Shown: in pieces, positions 35,208-44,372 of the stretch
How positions within the stretch are numbered: position 1 is the stretch's first letter
Layout: each line of letters opens with the position of its first letter
Notes under the pieces: generated by a model
Database searches by the model: none
What the model was told of the DNA's origin: nothing
Seen by the model: only the letters and a program-made list of their open reading frames with translations
Position numbers and translations under genes: made by a program
Assembly (NCBI GenBank): GCA_947476925.1
Contig: CANJSF010000017.1
Location: 1 to 64,000, forward strand
Length of the DNA stretch: 64,000 nt
Direction: 5' to 3'
DNA from: Rhodospirillaceae bacterium
GTDB lineage: Bacteria; Pseudomonadota; Alphaproteobacteria; Rhodospirillales; Rhodospirillaceae

Positions 35208-37727
35208 ATGTTCGAATCAAAACCGATGAGGCCCACGACGGCGCTTAAACTTGGCCTTTGGCTGCTTGGGCAGGTGCGCGCTGTGGCCGCGCTGTCTTTG
35301 GCGCTACCTTTGGCGCTACCTTTGGTCGTTGGCAGCATCACCAACGTTCACGCCGCTTACGACATCGATACGCTCGGTGTGCCGAAGTTCGTCAACACCG
35401 TCTACATCGACCTGGCGAAGATCACGCGCATTTCCAAATTCCGATCTTATGTTGGGCACGACTATTCCGATCAGCGCCAATTCGGCAATGATGGCGTCAA
35501 GGATTCCAGAAATCGCGCTGAAGTCTGCCGCTCGATGAAGCACTACTTCATCGCGCCCGATGCGTCGTTCAATATCTATTCGCCAGTTACAGGTAAGGTC
35601 GCCAACGTCACCGATGAATTCCTGGGCCAACAAATCGAAATTCAATCCGACGCTTATCCCGATTTCCGCTTCATTATTTTTCACGTCGCCTTATCCCCAC
35701 GGCTCGCCATTGGCGACCAAGTCACCGAAGGACAGCGTTTGGGCACGCACGGCGGTTCTGAAACCTGGTCGGACATGGCCGTTTGGGTGCAAACGCCCAA
35801 GGGCAAGCACCTGATCTCGTACTTCGAGACGCTGACCGACGACGCTTTTGCCGTGTTCAAGGCGCGCGGCATGACTTCGCCCAGTGACGCCATCATTCCA
35901 AAAGCGCAGCGCGATGCCGAACCCATTCAATGCCCCGGGTTCAGCGGATCAGTCGCGTCCGAATTTTTCAACTTCACGGGCGGCGCTGTAACCCAAACCA
36001 TCACATCGCAGGCACTGACGAAGTTATCTTTTAACAACGTCGATGATCCAGCGATTGCGCTAAAACCTGTGGCAACCTCGGGCTTGCCGGTCACGATTAC
36101 GCCACTGACGCCAAAAGTCTGCTCGCTAACCGGCGACCTGGTAACCTTCCGGCGGACAGGTGTTTGCAAAATCACGCTGACTCAAGCCGGTGACGCCAAC
36201 ACGTTTGCCGCACCATCGGTGTCGCTCAATACTTTCATCATGCCCAAAGGTGTGACGGTCCTTGAACGGCTGCGCCTTGGCGGCATCTTTCCGCCATCGT
36301 CAAGCGGTCCGCAGTCTTATATTCGTATTTTCAATGAATACTCGCCCGCAGGCACCGTGAGCCTGTCGCTGTTTGACGGCGCGACCGGCCAGACCGTGGC
36401 CACTTGGACAAGCCCGCCCATCGCCACTGGCGCATCGGTCCAATATGGAATTGCCGAGATTGAAAGCGCCGCTGCCGCAGGATTTAAAAGGCCGGCGGCC
36501 TATGGGCTCAGGGTCGAGTCCGATACAAAAATCTTCGGCTACTTGCAACACGTGGTCTTTGACCCGGCTGCCGGAGCGCTGCTGAATTACAGTACCTGCG
36601 GCACGGGCGTCACAGCCCCCAGGGACCGAGTGATGAATGCTCATACGTCGCGCTTGAGTGACGGATACCCAAGTTCAATTCGGGTCAGCAACTACGGCTC
36701 CTCGGCGCAAGGTATGCAGCCGCGCATTGTGGACGCGGCCACAGGAACCTTACTCGGGTTTTATCTCGGGACGGCCATTCCGCCGAATGCCGTACAGCAG
36801 ATCGATATTGATTCGATCGAGTCCAGCGTGACGCCGCCTGGTTCAAGCACGAAAATCAAGATCACGCCCGGCCCATCGACCTATCACTATAATTTCAGCG
36901 ATGACGGGATTCTCAATAACTTTCGTGGGCAGGGTTACTATCAACACCTCGTGACGAGCAAAAAGTCTGGCGTGATATCCGACATGACGACCGCCTGCGT
37001 TTTATACGGTCAGTTGCCGAGCACGACAGTGCCACTGCTGCTGCGCAGTGCGTCGTTGTTTTCGGGCAGCCAAACTACAGCTCAGTCCTTTCTCAGATTC
37101 TATAATTCCGGCAGCACGACCGGCCCAGTAAGTGTCACACTTTACGATGCCAAGACCGGCCAGGCGTTCGGGCCGTGGGTCAGCCCAAACATTCCGGCGG
37201 GCAGCCAGCAGCAATATTCCGTAGCCGCCATTGAAAGCGCGTTGGCGCTGGCCGGCCGCGACAGTTACGGCCTGTCGGTGCAGACCGACATTGATGGATC
37301 TTTCCAGCATGTGGTGTGGCGCGCGCCCGATGGCGCGATTTCAAATCTCAGCACATGCGCAGAGTCCGTGACCGTCGACCCTAAGACGCTGATTGGTGTG
37401 CATTCGTCGACCATGAGCCGGGCCGGATATCCCAGCACGATTATGGTCAATAACACCGCCGATGCGGCGGCCAGTGTTAAACTGACGATCGTCGATGCAA
37501 ACGATGGCAAGGCACTCGGCACCTATACGACCCGCAGCATTCCAGCTAACGGTCAACTTACGCTGGATGTGGCCACGCTCGAGGCCGGCGCGCAGATCGC
37601 GCCCGGGGCGGCGCTGTTGCATTACATTGTTAAGGCTGAGGAGTCCTTCTCTGGGTTCCTGCAGCACTTGGTCAATAATCAGAGTGCGGGCGTGGTGACG
37701 GATTTATCCGCCGTCTGCATGATGTGA
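35208..37727 (+). CDS. Secreted repeat protein with degenerate M23-like domain
   Basis: 839-residue exported protein I cannot name. A signal peptide (hydrophobic core about 20-40) is followed by an M23 peptidase-like segment (about 75-205). This has HDYSD (an HxxxD pattern), IYSPVTGKVANV, FIIFHVALSP and GDQVTEGQRLGTHG, but lacks the second His of the HxH zinc motif. It is therefore probably not a peptidase. The rest holds four repeats of about 110-135 residues starting near 350, 474, 612 and 725. Each has a strand set like IRxxN-DAxTGxxLG-IPxxxxxQ, then GxxQHxV, and ends in a Cys (STC or AVC). They alternate A-B-A-B in detail. It looks like a beta-sandwich adhesin or surface protein. M7 is an alternative start. 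Confidence 0.65.
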   Translation: MFESKPMRPTTALKLGLWLLGQVRAVAALSLALPLALPLVVGSITNVHAAYDIDTLGVPKFVNTVYIDLAKITRISKFRSYVGHDYSDQRQFGNDGVKDSRNRAEVCRSMKHYFIAPDASFNIYSPVTGKVANVTDEFLGQQIEIQSDAYPDFRFIIFHVALSPRLAIGDQVTEGQRLGTHGGSETWSDMAVWVQTPKGKHLISYFETLTDDAFAVFKARGMTSPSDAIIPKAQRDAEPIQCPGFSGSVASEFFNFTGGAVTQTITSQALTKLSFNNVDDPAIALKPVATSGLPVTITPLTPKVCSLTGDLVTFRRTGVCKITLTQAGDANTFAAPSVSLNTFIMPKGVTVLERLRLGGIFPPSSSGPQSYIRIFNEYSPAGTVSLSLFDGATGQTVATWTSPPIATGASVQYGIAEIESAAAAGFKRPAAYGLRVESDTKIFGYLQHVVFDPAAGALLNYSTCGTGVTAPRDRVMNAHTSRLSDGYPSSIRVSNYGSSAQGMQPRIVDAATGTLLGFYLGTAIPPNAVQQIDIDSIESSVTPPGSSTKIKITPGPSTYHYNFSDDGILNNFRGQGYYQHLVTSKKSGVISDMTTACVLYGQLPSTTVPLLLRSASLFSGSQTTAQSFLRFYNSGSTTGPVSVTLYDAKTGQAFGPWVSPNIPAGSQQQYSVAAIESALALAGRDSYGLSVQTDIDGSFQHVVWRAPDGAISNLSTCAESVTVDPKTLIGVHSSTMSRAGYPSTIMVNNTADAAASVKLTIVDANDGKALGTYTTRSIPANGQLTLDVATLEAGAQIAPGAALLHYIVKAEESFSGFLQHLVNNQSAGVVTDLSAVCMM

Positions 37728-37745
37728 GGGCCGACCGCCGACCGC

Positions 37746-38210
37746 TTAGCGCCCCAACGAATCCAACATCCCCTGCAGGATGTAAGCCGCGGCGGCGCGG
37801 TCGACTACTTCGGCGCGGCGTTTGCGTGACATATCGGCCTCAACGGTGAGCATGCGCTGCACAGCGGCGGTGGACAGTCGCTCGTCCCAAAACGTAATGG
37901 GCATCTCGCGGCGTTTGAGCACTTCCTCGGCGAAGGAGCGCGCCGATTGCGCGCGCGGGCCTTCTTGCCCGTTCATCTCTACGGGCAGGCCGATGACCAG
38001 CCCGCCCACTTGGCGTTCGGCCATAATCGTTTCCAGCGCGGCGTAGTCTTGGCTGAATTTTTTGCGGGCGATTGTGGTGATGGGCGAGGCGATCATCAGG
38101 CTAATGTCCGAGATGGCCACGCCGATGGTCTTGGTGCCCAGGTCCAGCCCCAAAACGGCCTGTCCGCGGGCTAGTTTTTCCTTGATTTCCGTGGGCTTGC
38201 AGATCGCCAT
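37746..38210 (-). CDS. ruvX: Holliday-junction resolvase-like RuvX (YqgF)
   Basis: 154-residue RNase H-fold nuclease implicated in 16S rRNA 5' maturation and recombination. The catalytic acids lie in LGLDLGTKTIGVA (D23), FWDERLST (D109, E110) and VVDRAAAAYIL. The ATG at 38210 gives the usual start; an upstream in-frame ATG at 38243 adds residues unlike the family. It is divergent from gatC, an arrangement also known in other alphaproteobacteria. Confidence 0.93.
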   Translation of the reverse strand: MAICKPTEIKEKLARGQAVLGLDLGTKTIGVAISDISLMIASPITTIARKKFSQDYAALETIMAERQVGGLVIGLPVEMNGQEGPRAQSARSFAEEVLKRREMPITFWDERLSTAAVQRMLTVEADMSRKRRAEVVDRAAAAYILQGMLDSLGR

Positions 38211-38326
38211 GGTGGATGTTACGAACGCAGCCTTCCCTTGCATTTCTGCGGGCTTCCGGGGCCTTTTTCAAGGGGCCCAGGGTGGCCGCAGTCGACGAGA
38301 GCCATAGCCCGCGAGATCAATAAACC

Positions 38327-38614
38327 ATGTCCCTTGATAAAGCCACCGTTCGGCGTATCGCCCATTTAGCGCGCATCGACGTGCCCGAGGCCGACCTTGA
38401 CCCCATGGTCAAGGAACTAACCGGCATTATGAATTGGATCGAGCAGCTGAAAGAAGTGAATACCGACGCCGTGGCCCCCATGACCGGCGGCACGGATATG
38501 AAACTCGCTTGGCGTAAAGATGCCGTCACCGATGGCGCGCAGCCCGAAAAAGTTTTGTCCAATGCGCCCGATAAGCATGACAGCTTTTTCTCGGTCCCGA
38601 AGGTTGTGGAGTAA
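38327..38614 (+). CDS. gatC: Asp-tRNA(Asn)/Glu-tRNA(Gln) amidotransferase subunit C
   Basis: 95-residue GatC, the small subunit that stabilises GatA in the amidotransferase making Gln-tRNA(Gln) and Asn-tRNA(Asn) by transamidation. [17 protein letters not shown] opens it, and [18 protein letters not shown] and LRKDAVTDG-type residues follow. It heads the gatC-gatA-gatB operon; gatA starts five bases after its stop. Confidence 0.95.
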   Translation: MSLDKATVRRIAHLARIDVPEADLDPMVKELTGIMNWIEQLKEVNTDAVAPMTGGTDMKLAWRKDAVTDGAQPEKVLSNAPDKHDSFFSVPKVVE

Positions 38615-38619
38615 GCGCC

Positions 38620-40089
38620 ATGACCGACCTGACACGTTTCACAATCGCCAGCGCACGCGAACACTTGCGCAAAAAAGATTTCACCGCGCTGGAACTGACC
38701 GATGCTCACATTGCGGCGATGGAAAGCAATCGTCACCTTAATGCATTTATTACCGAAACGGCCGACCTCGCGCGCGAACGTGCCAAGGAATCCGATTTCC
38801 GAATTAAGAACGGCGATGCGCTGCCGCTTGATGGCATTCCGCTGGGCATTAAAGATTTATTCTGCACCGAGGGTGTGCAAACCACCGCTGGGTCGCACAT
38901 TTTGAAAGGCTTCCGTCCTAACTACGAAAGCACCGTGTCACAGAAATTGCGCGACGCGGGATCGGTGATGCTGGGCAAACTGAACCTCGATGAGTTCGCC
39001 ATGGGCTCGTCGAACATGACCAGCTATTACGGCGACGTGATCAATCCGTGGAAAGCCCGCGGCCATTCGGCTGACTTAGTTCCTGGCGGCTCATCGGGCG
39101 GTTCAGCCGCCTCAGTTGCGGCCCACTTGGCTATGGGTGCCACCGGCACCGACACGGGTGGGTCGATCCGCCAGCCCGCCGCGTTTTGCGGAATTGTCGG
39201 CGTAAAGCCCACGTACGGGCGCTGTTCGCGCTGGGGTGTCGTGGCGTTTGCCAGTTCGCTCGATCAAGCCGGGCCCATGACACGAACAGTGCGCGATGCG
39301 GCCATCATGCTCAATGCGATGGTCGGCTTTGACCCCAAAGATTCAACGTCGGCCAATTTGCCAATGCCCGATGTCGAAGCCGCACTGACCAAGGGTGTGA
39401 AGGGCATGAAAATTGGTTTGCCCAAAGAATACCGGCCTGCGGGCCTCAATGCCGAAGTGGGCATGCTGTGGGACAAAGGCGCGCAATGGCTGCGCGATGC
39501 GGGCGCCGAGGTGATCGAGATCGACCTGCCGCATACCAAGTACGCGTTGCCCACATATTATATTGTCGCGCCTGCTGAAGCGTCGTCGAATTTGGCGCGC
39601 TACGATGGTGTGCGTTACGGCCTGCGTGTGCCGGGCAAGTCGCTGGACGATATGTACGCTAAAACGCGCGCCGAGGGTTTTGGCAAGGAAGTGAAGCGCC
39701 GCATTTTAATCGGCACTTACGTTCTGTCGGCCGGATATTACGACGCTTATTACTTGAAAGCGCAGAAAGTGCGTGCGTTGATTGCGCAGGATTTCGAAAA
39801 AGCGTTTGGCAAGGTCGATGCCATTCTGACGCCGACCGCACCCACGGCGGCTTTTGGGCTGAACGACAAAATTGACGACCCTGTGGCCATGTACTTGAAC
39901 GATGTGTTCACCGTGCCTGCCTCGCTGGCGGGAATTCCCGGCGCGTCGGTGCCGGCAGGCCTCACCGCTCATGGATTGCCGTTGGGCCTTCAAGTGCTCA
40001 CCAAACGTTGGGACGAAGAAACGTTGTTCCGCGTTTGCCAAGTGCTGGAAGACAGCGCCAAGTTCCCTGGCTTGAAAGGGGAGCGCTGA
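38620..40089 (+). CDS. gatA: Asp-tRNA(Asn)/Glu-tRNA(Gln) amidotransferase subunit A
   Basis: 489-residue amidase-signature subunit that releases ammonia from glutamine. The Lys of the Ser-cis-Ser-Lys triad is in [12 protein letters not shown]. The two Ser are in [11 protein letters not shown] and [14 protein letters not shown]. Second gene of the gatCAB operon. Confidence 0.97.
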   Translation: MTDLTRFTIASAREHLRKKDFTALELTDAHIAAMESNRHLNAFITETADLARERAKESDFRIKNGDALPLDGIPLGIKDLFCTEGVQTTAGSHILKGFRPNYESTVSQKLRDAGSVMLGKLNLDEFAMGSSNMTSYYGDVINPWKARGHSADLVPGGSSGGSAASVAAHLAMGATGTDTGGSIRQPAAFCGIVGVKPTYGRCSRWGVVAFASSLDQAGPMTRTVRDAAIMLNAMVGFDPKDSTSANLPMPDVEAALTKGVKGMKIGLPKEYRPAGLNAEVGMLWDKGAQWLRDAGAEVIEIDLPHTKYALPTYYIVAPAEASSNLARYDGVRYGLRVPGKSLDDMYAKTRAEGFGKEVKRRILIGTYVLSAGYYDAYYLKAQKVRALIAQDFEKAFGKVDAILTPTAPTAAFGLNDKIDDPVAMYLNDVFTVPASLAGIPGASVPAGLTAHGLPLGLQVLTKRWDEETLFRVCQVLEDSAKFPGLKGER

Positions 40090-40091
40090 TC

Positions 40092-41555
40092 ATGGCCTAC
40101 ATCATCAAAGGCGAGACTGGCGATTGGGAAGTGGTGATCGGGCTCGAGGTTCACGCCCAGGTCATTTCTGCCGCTAAGTTGTTCTCCGGCGCTGCGACAT
40201 CGTTTGGCTCGGACCCGAATTCCAACGTGGCGTTCGTTGATGCGGCTATGCCCGGCATGTTGCCGGTGATCAACGCCACTTGCGTTGAACAAGCTGTACG
40301 CACAGGCCTGGGGCTGAAAGCTAAAATCAATCATCGCAGCGTTTTTGCGCGCAAGAACTATTTCTACGCCGATTTGCCGCAAGGTTATCAGATCAGCCAG
40401 TTCGATCAGCCGATTGTGGGTGAGGGCACGCTGGTGCTTGATATGCCAGATGGCACATCGCGCAGCGTGGGCATTGAACGGCTGCACCTCGAGCAGGACG
40501 CGGGCAAGTCCATCCACGATATTCACCCGACCAAATCGTTCATCGATTTGAATCGCGCGGGCGTGGCGCTAATGGAAATTGTCTCCAAGCCCGACATGCG
40601 CAGCCCCGAGGAAGCAGGGGCGTACTTGAAAAAACTGCGCTCGATCTTGCGCTATCTCGGTACCTGCGACGGCAACATGGAAGAAGGCAGCATGCGCTGC
40701 GATGCCAACGTGTCGGTGCGCCCGGTGGGGTCGACCGAATTGCGCACGCGTTGCGAAATTAAAAACGTCAATTCTATGCGTTTTGTGATGCAGGCGATCG
40801 AGTTCGAAGCCAAGCGTCACGTCGATGTCTACGACAACGGCGGCAAGATCGATCAGGAAACGCGCTTGTATGATTCCGTCAAGGGCGAAACCCGCACGAT
40901 GCGCTCGAAAGAATTCGCGCACGATTACCGCTATTTCCCCGACCCGGACTTGCTTCCGCTGGAATTTGACGACGCGTATGTTGCGGCAATCAAGTCGACG
41001 TTGCCGGAGCTGCCCGACGACAAGAAGGAACGCTTCATCTCGCAGTATGGCTTGTCGGCCTACGATGCCGGCGTGCTGGTGGCTGAAAAAGAAAACGCGG
41101 ACTTTTTTGAAGAGGTTGCCAAGCAGTCGGGCGACGGCAAGTTGGCCAACAGCTGGGTCTCGAACAATTTGTTCTCAGTCTTGAATGCCAAGAACCTGAC
41201 CATCGACCAAAGCCCCATCAGCGCCAATCATCTGAGCAAACTGATTGCGCTGATTAAGAACAACACCATCTCCGGCCGCCTGGCTAAAGATGTGTTTGAA
41301 ATTATGCTGGTGGAAACGGGCAAAGACCCCGAGGCCATCGTGTCCGAGCGCGGCATGAAGCAAATCACTGACACGGGCGCGATTGATAAAGCCATCGACG
41401 ACATTCTAGCGGCCAATGCCGACAAAGTGGCGCAGGTGAAGGCGGGCAAGGAAGCGCTGATCGGCTGGTTTGTTGGTCAGGTGATGAAAGCCACGCAAGG
41501 CAAAGCCAACCCGGCGCTGTGCCAAGAGCTGCTGAAAAAGAAGCTGGCGCAGTGA
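40092..41555 (+). CDS. gatB: Asp-tRNA(Asn)/Glu-tRNA(Gln) amidotransferase subunit B
   Basis: 487-residue GatB, the kinase and tRNA-binding subunit. The N-terminal catalytic cradle shows [28 protein letters not shown] and [11 protein letters not shown]. The GatB/YqeY tail domain (about 340-487) ends the protein. The ATG at 40092, two bases after the gatA stop, gives the family N terminus; a longer in-frame start would lie inside gatA. Confidence 0.97.
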   Translation: MAYIIKGETGDWEVVIGLEVHAQVISAAKLFSGAATSFGSDPNSNVAFVDAAMPGMLPVINATCVEQAVRTGLGLKAKINHRSVFARKNYFYADLPQGYQISQFDQPIVGEGTLVLDMPDGTSRSVGIERLHLEQDAGKSIHDIHPTKSFIDLNRAGVALMEIVSKPDMRSPEEAGAYLKKLRSILRYLGTCDGNMEEGSMRCDANVSVRPVGSTELRTRCEIKNVNSMRFVMQAIEFEAKRHVDVYDNGGKIDQETRLYDSVKGETRTMRSKEFAHDYRYFPDPDLLPLEFDDAYVAAIKSTLPELPDDKKERFISQYGLSAYDAGVLVAEKENADFFEEVAKQSGDGKLANSWVSNNLFSVLNAKNLTIDQSPISANHLSKLIALIKNNTISGRLAKDVFEIMLVETGKDPEAIVSERGMKQITDTGAIDKAIDDILAANADKVAQVKAGKEALIGWFVGQVMKATQGKANPALCQELLKKKLAQ

Positions 41556-42139
41556 ACGACGTTCCGCCGTCAACGCCCTGGTGGCAAAGCGGCAAGATTG
41601 TCGTGTTTGGCATCGCGCTGGTGCTCGCGGTTGGTTCGTACTTTTACTCCAAAACGGTGCCACCCACCTGGCTGCATGACTTTGGCGCCGAGATTGCGCT
41701 TCACGCGGCGGCCGACCCGAACCCGATTACGCCGGAAGATTCGCGCCAAGCCACGCCGCGCGGCCAAACCGACAACCCTTTGATTTGTGCAACGCGCGTC
41801 ATCCCCCAGCCGTGGGACCGCATTGTTTTTGTCACCCACGAGCAAGGCAAAACACTCAGCCAGCACGCGACACTGGGCCAAGCGCAGTGGCTCGACAACA
41901 CACTGGGTTCTATACAGTCGCAATTGGCAGCCGATGATCGCTATCAGCTCGTCGTGTTGATGAATGGCAACGTGGTGCGTGATGCACAAATATTTTTCAC
42001 GTTCTGGGCCGATCTGTCAGGTCTTGCGCAACCCGAAGGTTATGGCCCGGAGACAGCGATTTTTACGGCGGCCAGTGTGCAGGGCCGTTATGTGGTCAGC
42101 ACGGCTCCTAATGCCACCTTAGCAAACTGTCCGAAATAA
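41552..42139 (+). CDS. Membrane-anchored protein of unknown function
   Basis: 195-residue protein whose GTG start overlaps the gatB stop (GTGA), so it is probably translated with gatB. One hydrophobic helix near residues 15-35 ([18 protein letters not shown]) suggests a signal anchor. The rest is a soluble periplasmic domain with two Cys (in LICATR and LANCPK) that could form a disulfide. Patterns such as [13 protein letters not shown] and [19 protein letters not shown] are strand-like. I do not recognise the family. Confidence 0.7.
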   Translation: MNDVPPSTPWWQSGKIVVFGIALVLAVGSYFYSKTVPPTWLHDFGAEIALHAAADPNPITPEDSRQATPRGQTDNPLICATRVIPQPWDRIVFVTHEQGKTLSQHATLGQAQWLDNTLGSIQSQLAADDRYQLVVLMNGNVVRDAQIFFTFWADLSGLAQPEGYGPETAIFTAASVQGRYVVSTAPNATLANCPK

Positions 42140-42149
42140 GGAGACATAC

Positions 42150-42788
42150 ATGATCGATCTTTATTCGTTCCCCACGCCTAATGGCTGGAAAGCTTCGATC
42201 ATGCTGGAAGAGTTGGGCTTGGCCTATACGCCGCATCTCGTGCACATCGGCAAAGACGAGCAATTCAAACCAGAGTTTCTGAAAATCAGCCCCAACAACA
42301 AAATTCCAGCCATCGTCGACCACGACGGCCCCGACGGCAAACCGATCAGCGTATTCGAGTCCGGCGCGATTTTGGTTTACCTGGCCCAAAAAACCAAAAG
42401 CCCATTGTTGCCCGCCGACCCGCGCGGATTCATGAATGTGATGCAGTGGTTGTTTTTCCAAATGGCCAGCGTCGGCCCGATGTTCGGGCAAATGGGATTT
42501 TTTGTGAAATTTGCTAAAGAAAAAATCCCGGTTGGAATTGAGCGCTACACCAACGAAAGCAAACGTATTTTGGGCGTGATGGACAAGCAACTGAGTGCCA
42601 ACGCCTACTTGGCGGGGCCTGATTATTCCATCGCCGACATTGCTTGCCACGGCTGGATTATTTCTGCCGAGCGGATGCTCGGGCTTGGGCTTGATGAATG
42701 GCCCAACGTGAAACGCTGGCACGAGACTGTTGGCGCACGACCCGCCGTTCAACGCGGCCTCAAGGTGCCGGTGTTGCCGCCTGCATAG
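42150..42788 (+). CDS. Glutathione S-transferase, YfcG/Ure2-like
   Basis: 212-residue GST-fold protein of the nu/Ure2-like class, whose E. coli members YfcG and YghU reduce disulfides with glutathione. The N terminus shows LYSFPTPNGWKASIMLEELGL with a conserved TPN, SPNNKIPAIVDHDGPDG and FESGAILVYLAQK. The C-terminal domain has YSIADIACHGW and WPNVKRWHETVGARPAVQRG. AAGGAG lies before the ATG. It is the third GST gene of this window and the only one with a clear class. Confidence 0.88.
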   Translation: MIDLYSFPTPNGWKASIMLEELGLAYTPHLVHIGKDEQFKPEFLKISPNNKIPAIVDHDGPDGKPISVFESGAILVYLAQKTKSPLLPADPRGFMNVMQWLFFQMASVGPMFGQMGFFVKFAKEKIPVGIERYTNESKRILGVMDKQLSANAYLAGPDYSIADIACHGWIISAERMLGLGLDEWPNVKRWHETVGARPAVQRGLKVPVLPPA

Positions 42789-42953
42789 GCCGCAGGACTA
42801 CCTCATCACTGTCTCTACGGCAAAAATTTCGCGTCATTTGCTTCGTATTCGATCAGCCTTGGTATTTTATTTCTAAAGGGCTGAGCCAAGCCATTTGCTG
42901 GGTACACAAGCATGGCGGTAAGCTGACTTATATCTGCTTGCCGGGGGGCGCTC

Positions 42954-44330
42954 ATGACCAAATCTATTTTGCTTGCATCCGTCATCATCGCCGCATTTGG
43001 CGCACAAGCGTTCGCACAAGAAGGCGCCCCGTCGCCCACGCCCATGATGCTGGAGCCTGGCGATGAAACGCAGATTCAAGAATACATCGTGGGCGTCGAG
43101 CGTTTGCCTCGTGCAAAGCGTGTTTATACCGATGTGCTGAAATGGAAAGTGAAGCATGAGGGCGACGTTGACCCCTCGGTTGCGTGGATGTGGGGCTTGG
43201 CACCCAAAACAAAGGGCACTGAGTCACTTGTGGGGAATGGCGCATCGAAATACGGCTTTGTACGCTTGGTACAGCTGGAAGGCGTGGAACGAAAAATCGC
43301 TCGGCCCAACGCCAGTTGGTTCGACACCGGCGGCCTTTTTAACTTGAACATTTTGGTGAAAGATCTGAATGCGACGGCAGCGGCCTTGCGCAATTCGGGC
43401 TTTCACGCATTTGCAGAACCTGAATCGTACGCCTATCCCGGCAATGTCAAAGGCATCAGCGCCATGATGGTTGGTCATGATGATGTCGTGTTGTCATTCC
43501 AGGAGCGTCAATCGCCGCCTTTGTCGGGTTGGCCCGAGTTTGACGGCGCGACGCACGTGGAGGTCGGCTACCAGATCGTCAAGGACGCGAAAAGTTGGAA
43601 TGACTTTTGGACGAAAACTGTCGGCTTAACGGCGCGGGACCTGCGCACGCGTAAGGCCACCAAGGCAATTGGACCCAACGATTTCCGACTGCCTTACAAT
43701 ACCAAAGGGCTGGACGACAGCATCCAAGGCGGGGTCTATCCGCGCAAAGGCGGCGAGCAGCAGATCGGCGTGCGCCAGTTCATCAACTCGACAGGAGCTG
43801 ATTATTCTGACCGTGCCCGCCCGCCCAATCTTGGCATCGTTGGCATGCGGCTGGTGATGAAGGATGTGGATGCATTGGCCGAGCGCGTGCGCAAAGCCAA
43901 TGTTGAGATTATCGCGTCCACACGCGTTTACACGTTGGCGCCCTACGGCCTGGTGAAGGGCTTTGCCGTCAAAGCGCCAGGTGGCTCGGGCTTGTGGACC
44001 GAATTTTTCGAGCAAGGCCCCAAGCCGTTGACGAAAGAAGAAATGCAAACATTGCTGAGTAACGGTGCAAAAAATAAGTGGACCGGCTTTGGTGGTAGCG
44101 ACTGCCCGAAGTGTACGTTGGATTTCAACAAAGATGGTTCAGCAAAAGTTACCTGGAGCAGGGGCGAAGCGGTTGGAAACTGGACGCTGAAGGGCAACGC
44201 CATTTGCACGACGTGGACGACCTTGCGCGACGGCCGCGAAAGTTGCGCCGTGTATTACGACGTCGGCAATAAAACATATGAGTCTTACAACTCGGCCGGC
44301 CAACCGGAAGGCCGCAATACATTTGAGTAA
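42954..44330 (+). CDS. Exported protein with two VOC-like domains
   Basis: 458-residue protein with a signal peptide (about 1-21, ILLASVIIAAFGAQAFA). Two VOC/glyoxalase-like segments follow (about 30-200 and 200-365). Their elements include VERLPRAKRVYTDVLKWKV, NILVKDLNATAAALRNSGF, THVEVGYQIVKDAKSWNDFW and MRLVMKDVDALAERVRKANV. A final 90-residue domain has CPKC, TWSRGEAVGNWTLKGNAICTTW and ESCAVYYDVGN, so four Cys in total. The end resembles small beta-barrel domains of unknown role. GGGGGG precedes the ATG. VOC proteins isomerise, cleave or bind small molecules; here the substrate is unknown. Confidence 0.75.
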   Translation: MTKSILLASVIIAAFGAQAFAQEGAPSPTPMMLEPGDETQIQEYIVGVERLPRAKRVYTDVLKWKVKHEGDVDPSVAWMWGLAPKTKGTESLVGNGASKYGFVRLVQLEGVERKIARPNASWFDTGGLFNLNILVKDLNATAAALRNSGFHAFAEPESYAYPGNVKGISAMMVGHDDVVLSFQERQSPPLSGWPEFDGATHVEVGYQIVKDAKSWNDFWTKTVGLTARDLRTRKATKAIGPNDFRLPYNTKGLDDSIQGGVYPRKGGEQQIGVRQFINSTGADYSDRARPPNLGIVGMRLVMKDVDALAERVRKANVEIIASTRVYTLAPYGLVKGFAVKAPGGSGLWTEFFEQGPKPLTKEEMQTLLSNGAKNKWTGFGGSDCPKCTLDFNKDGSAKVTWSRGEAVGNWTLKGNAICTTWTTLRDGRESCAVYYDVGNKTYESYNSAGQPEGRNTFE

Positions 44331-44372
44331 TTTGACGTAGATCGAAGACGTTATCTATTCGAAATCGGGCGG

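Noticed and set aside
35208-35235. T-loop-like GTTCGAATC, considered as part of a tRNA
   Set aside because: No flanking stems or acceptor arm; it is inside the start of the repeat-protein gene.
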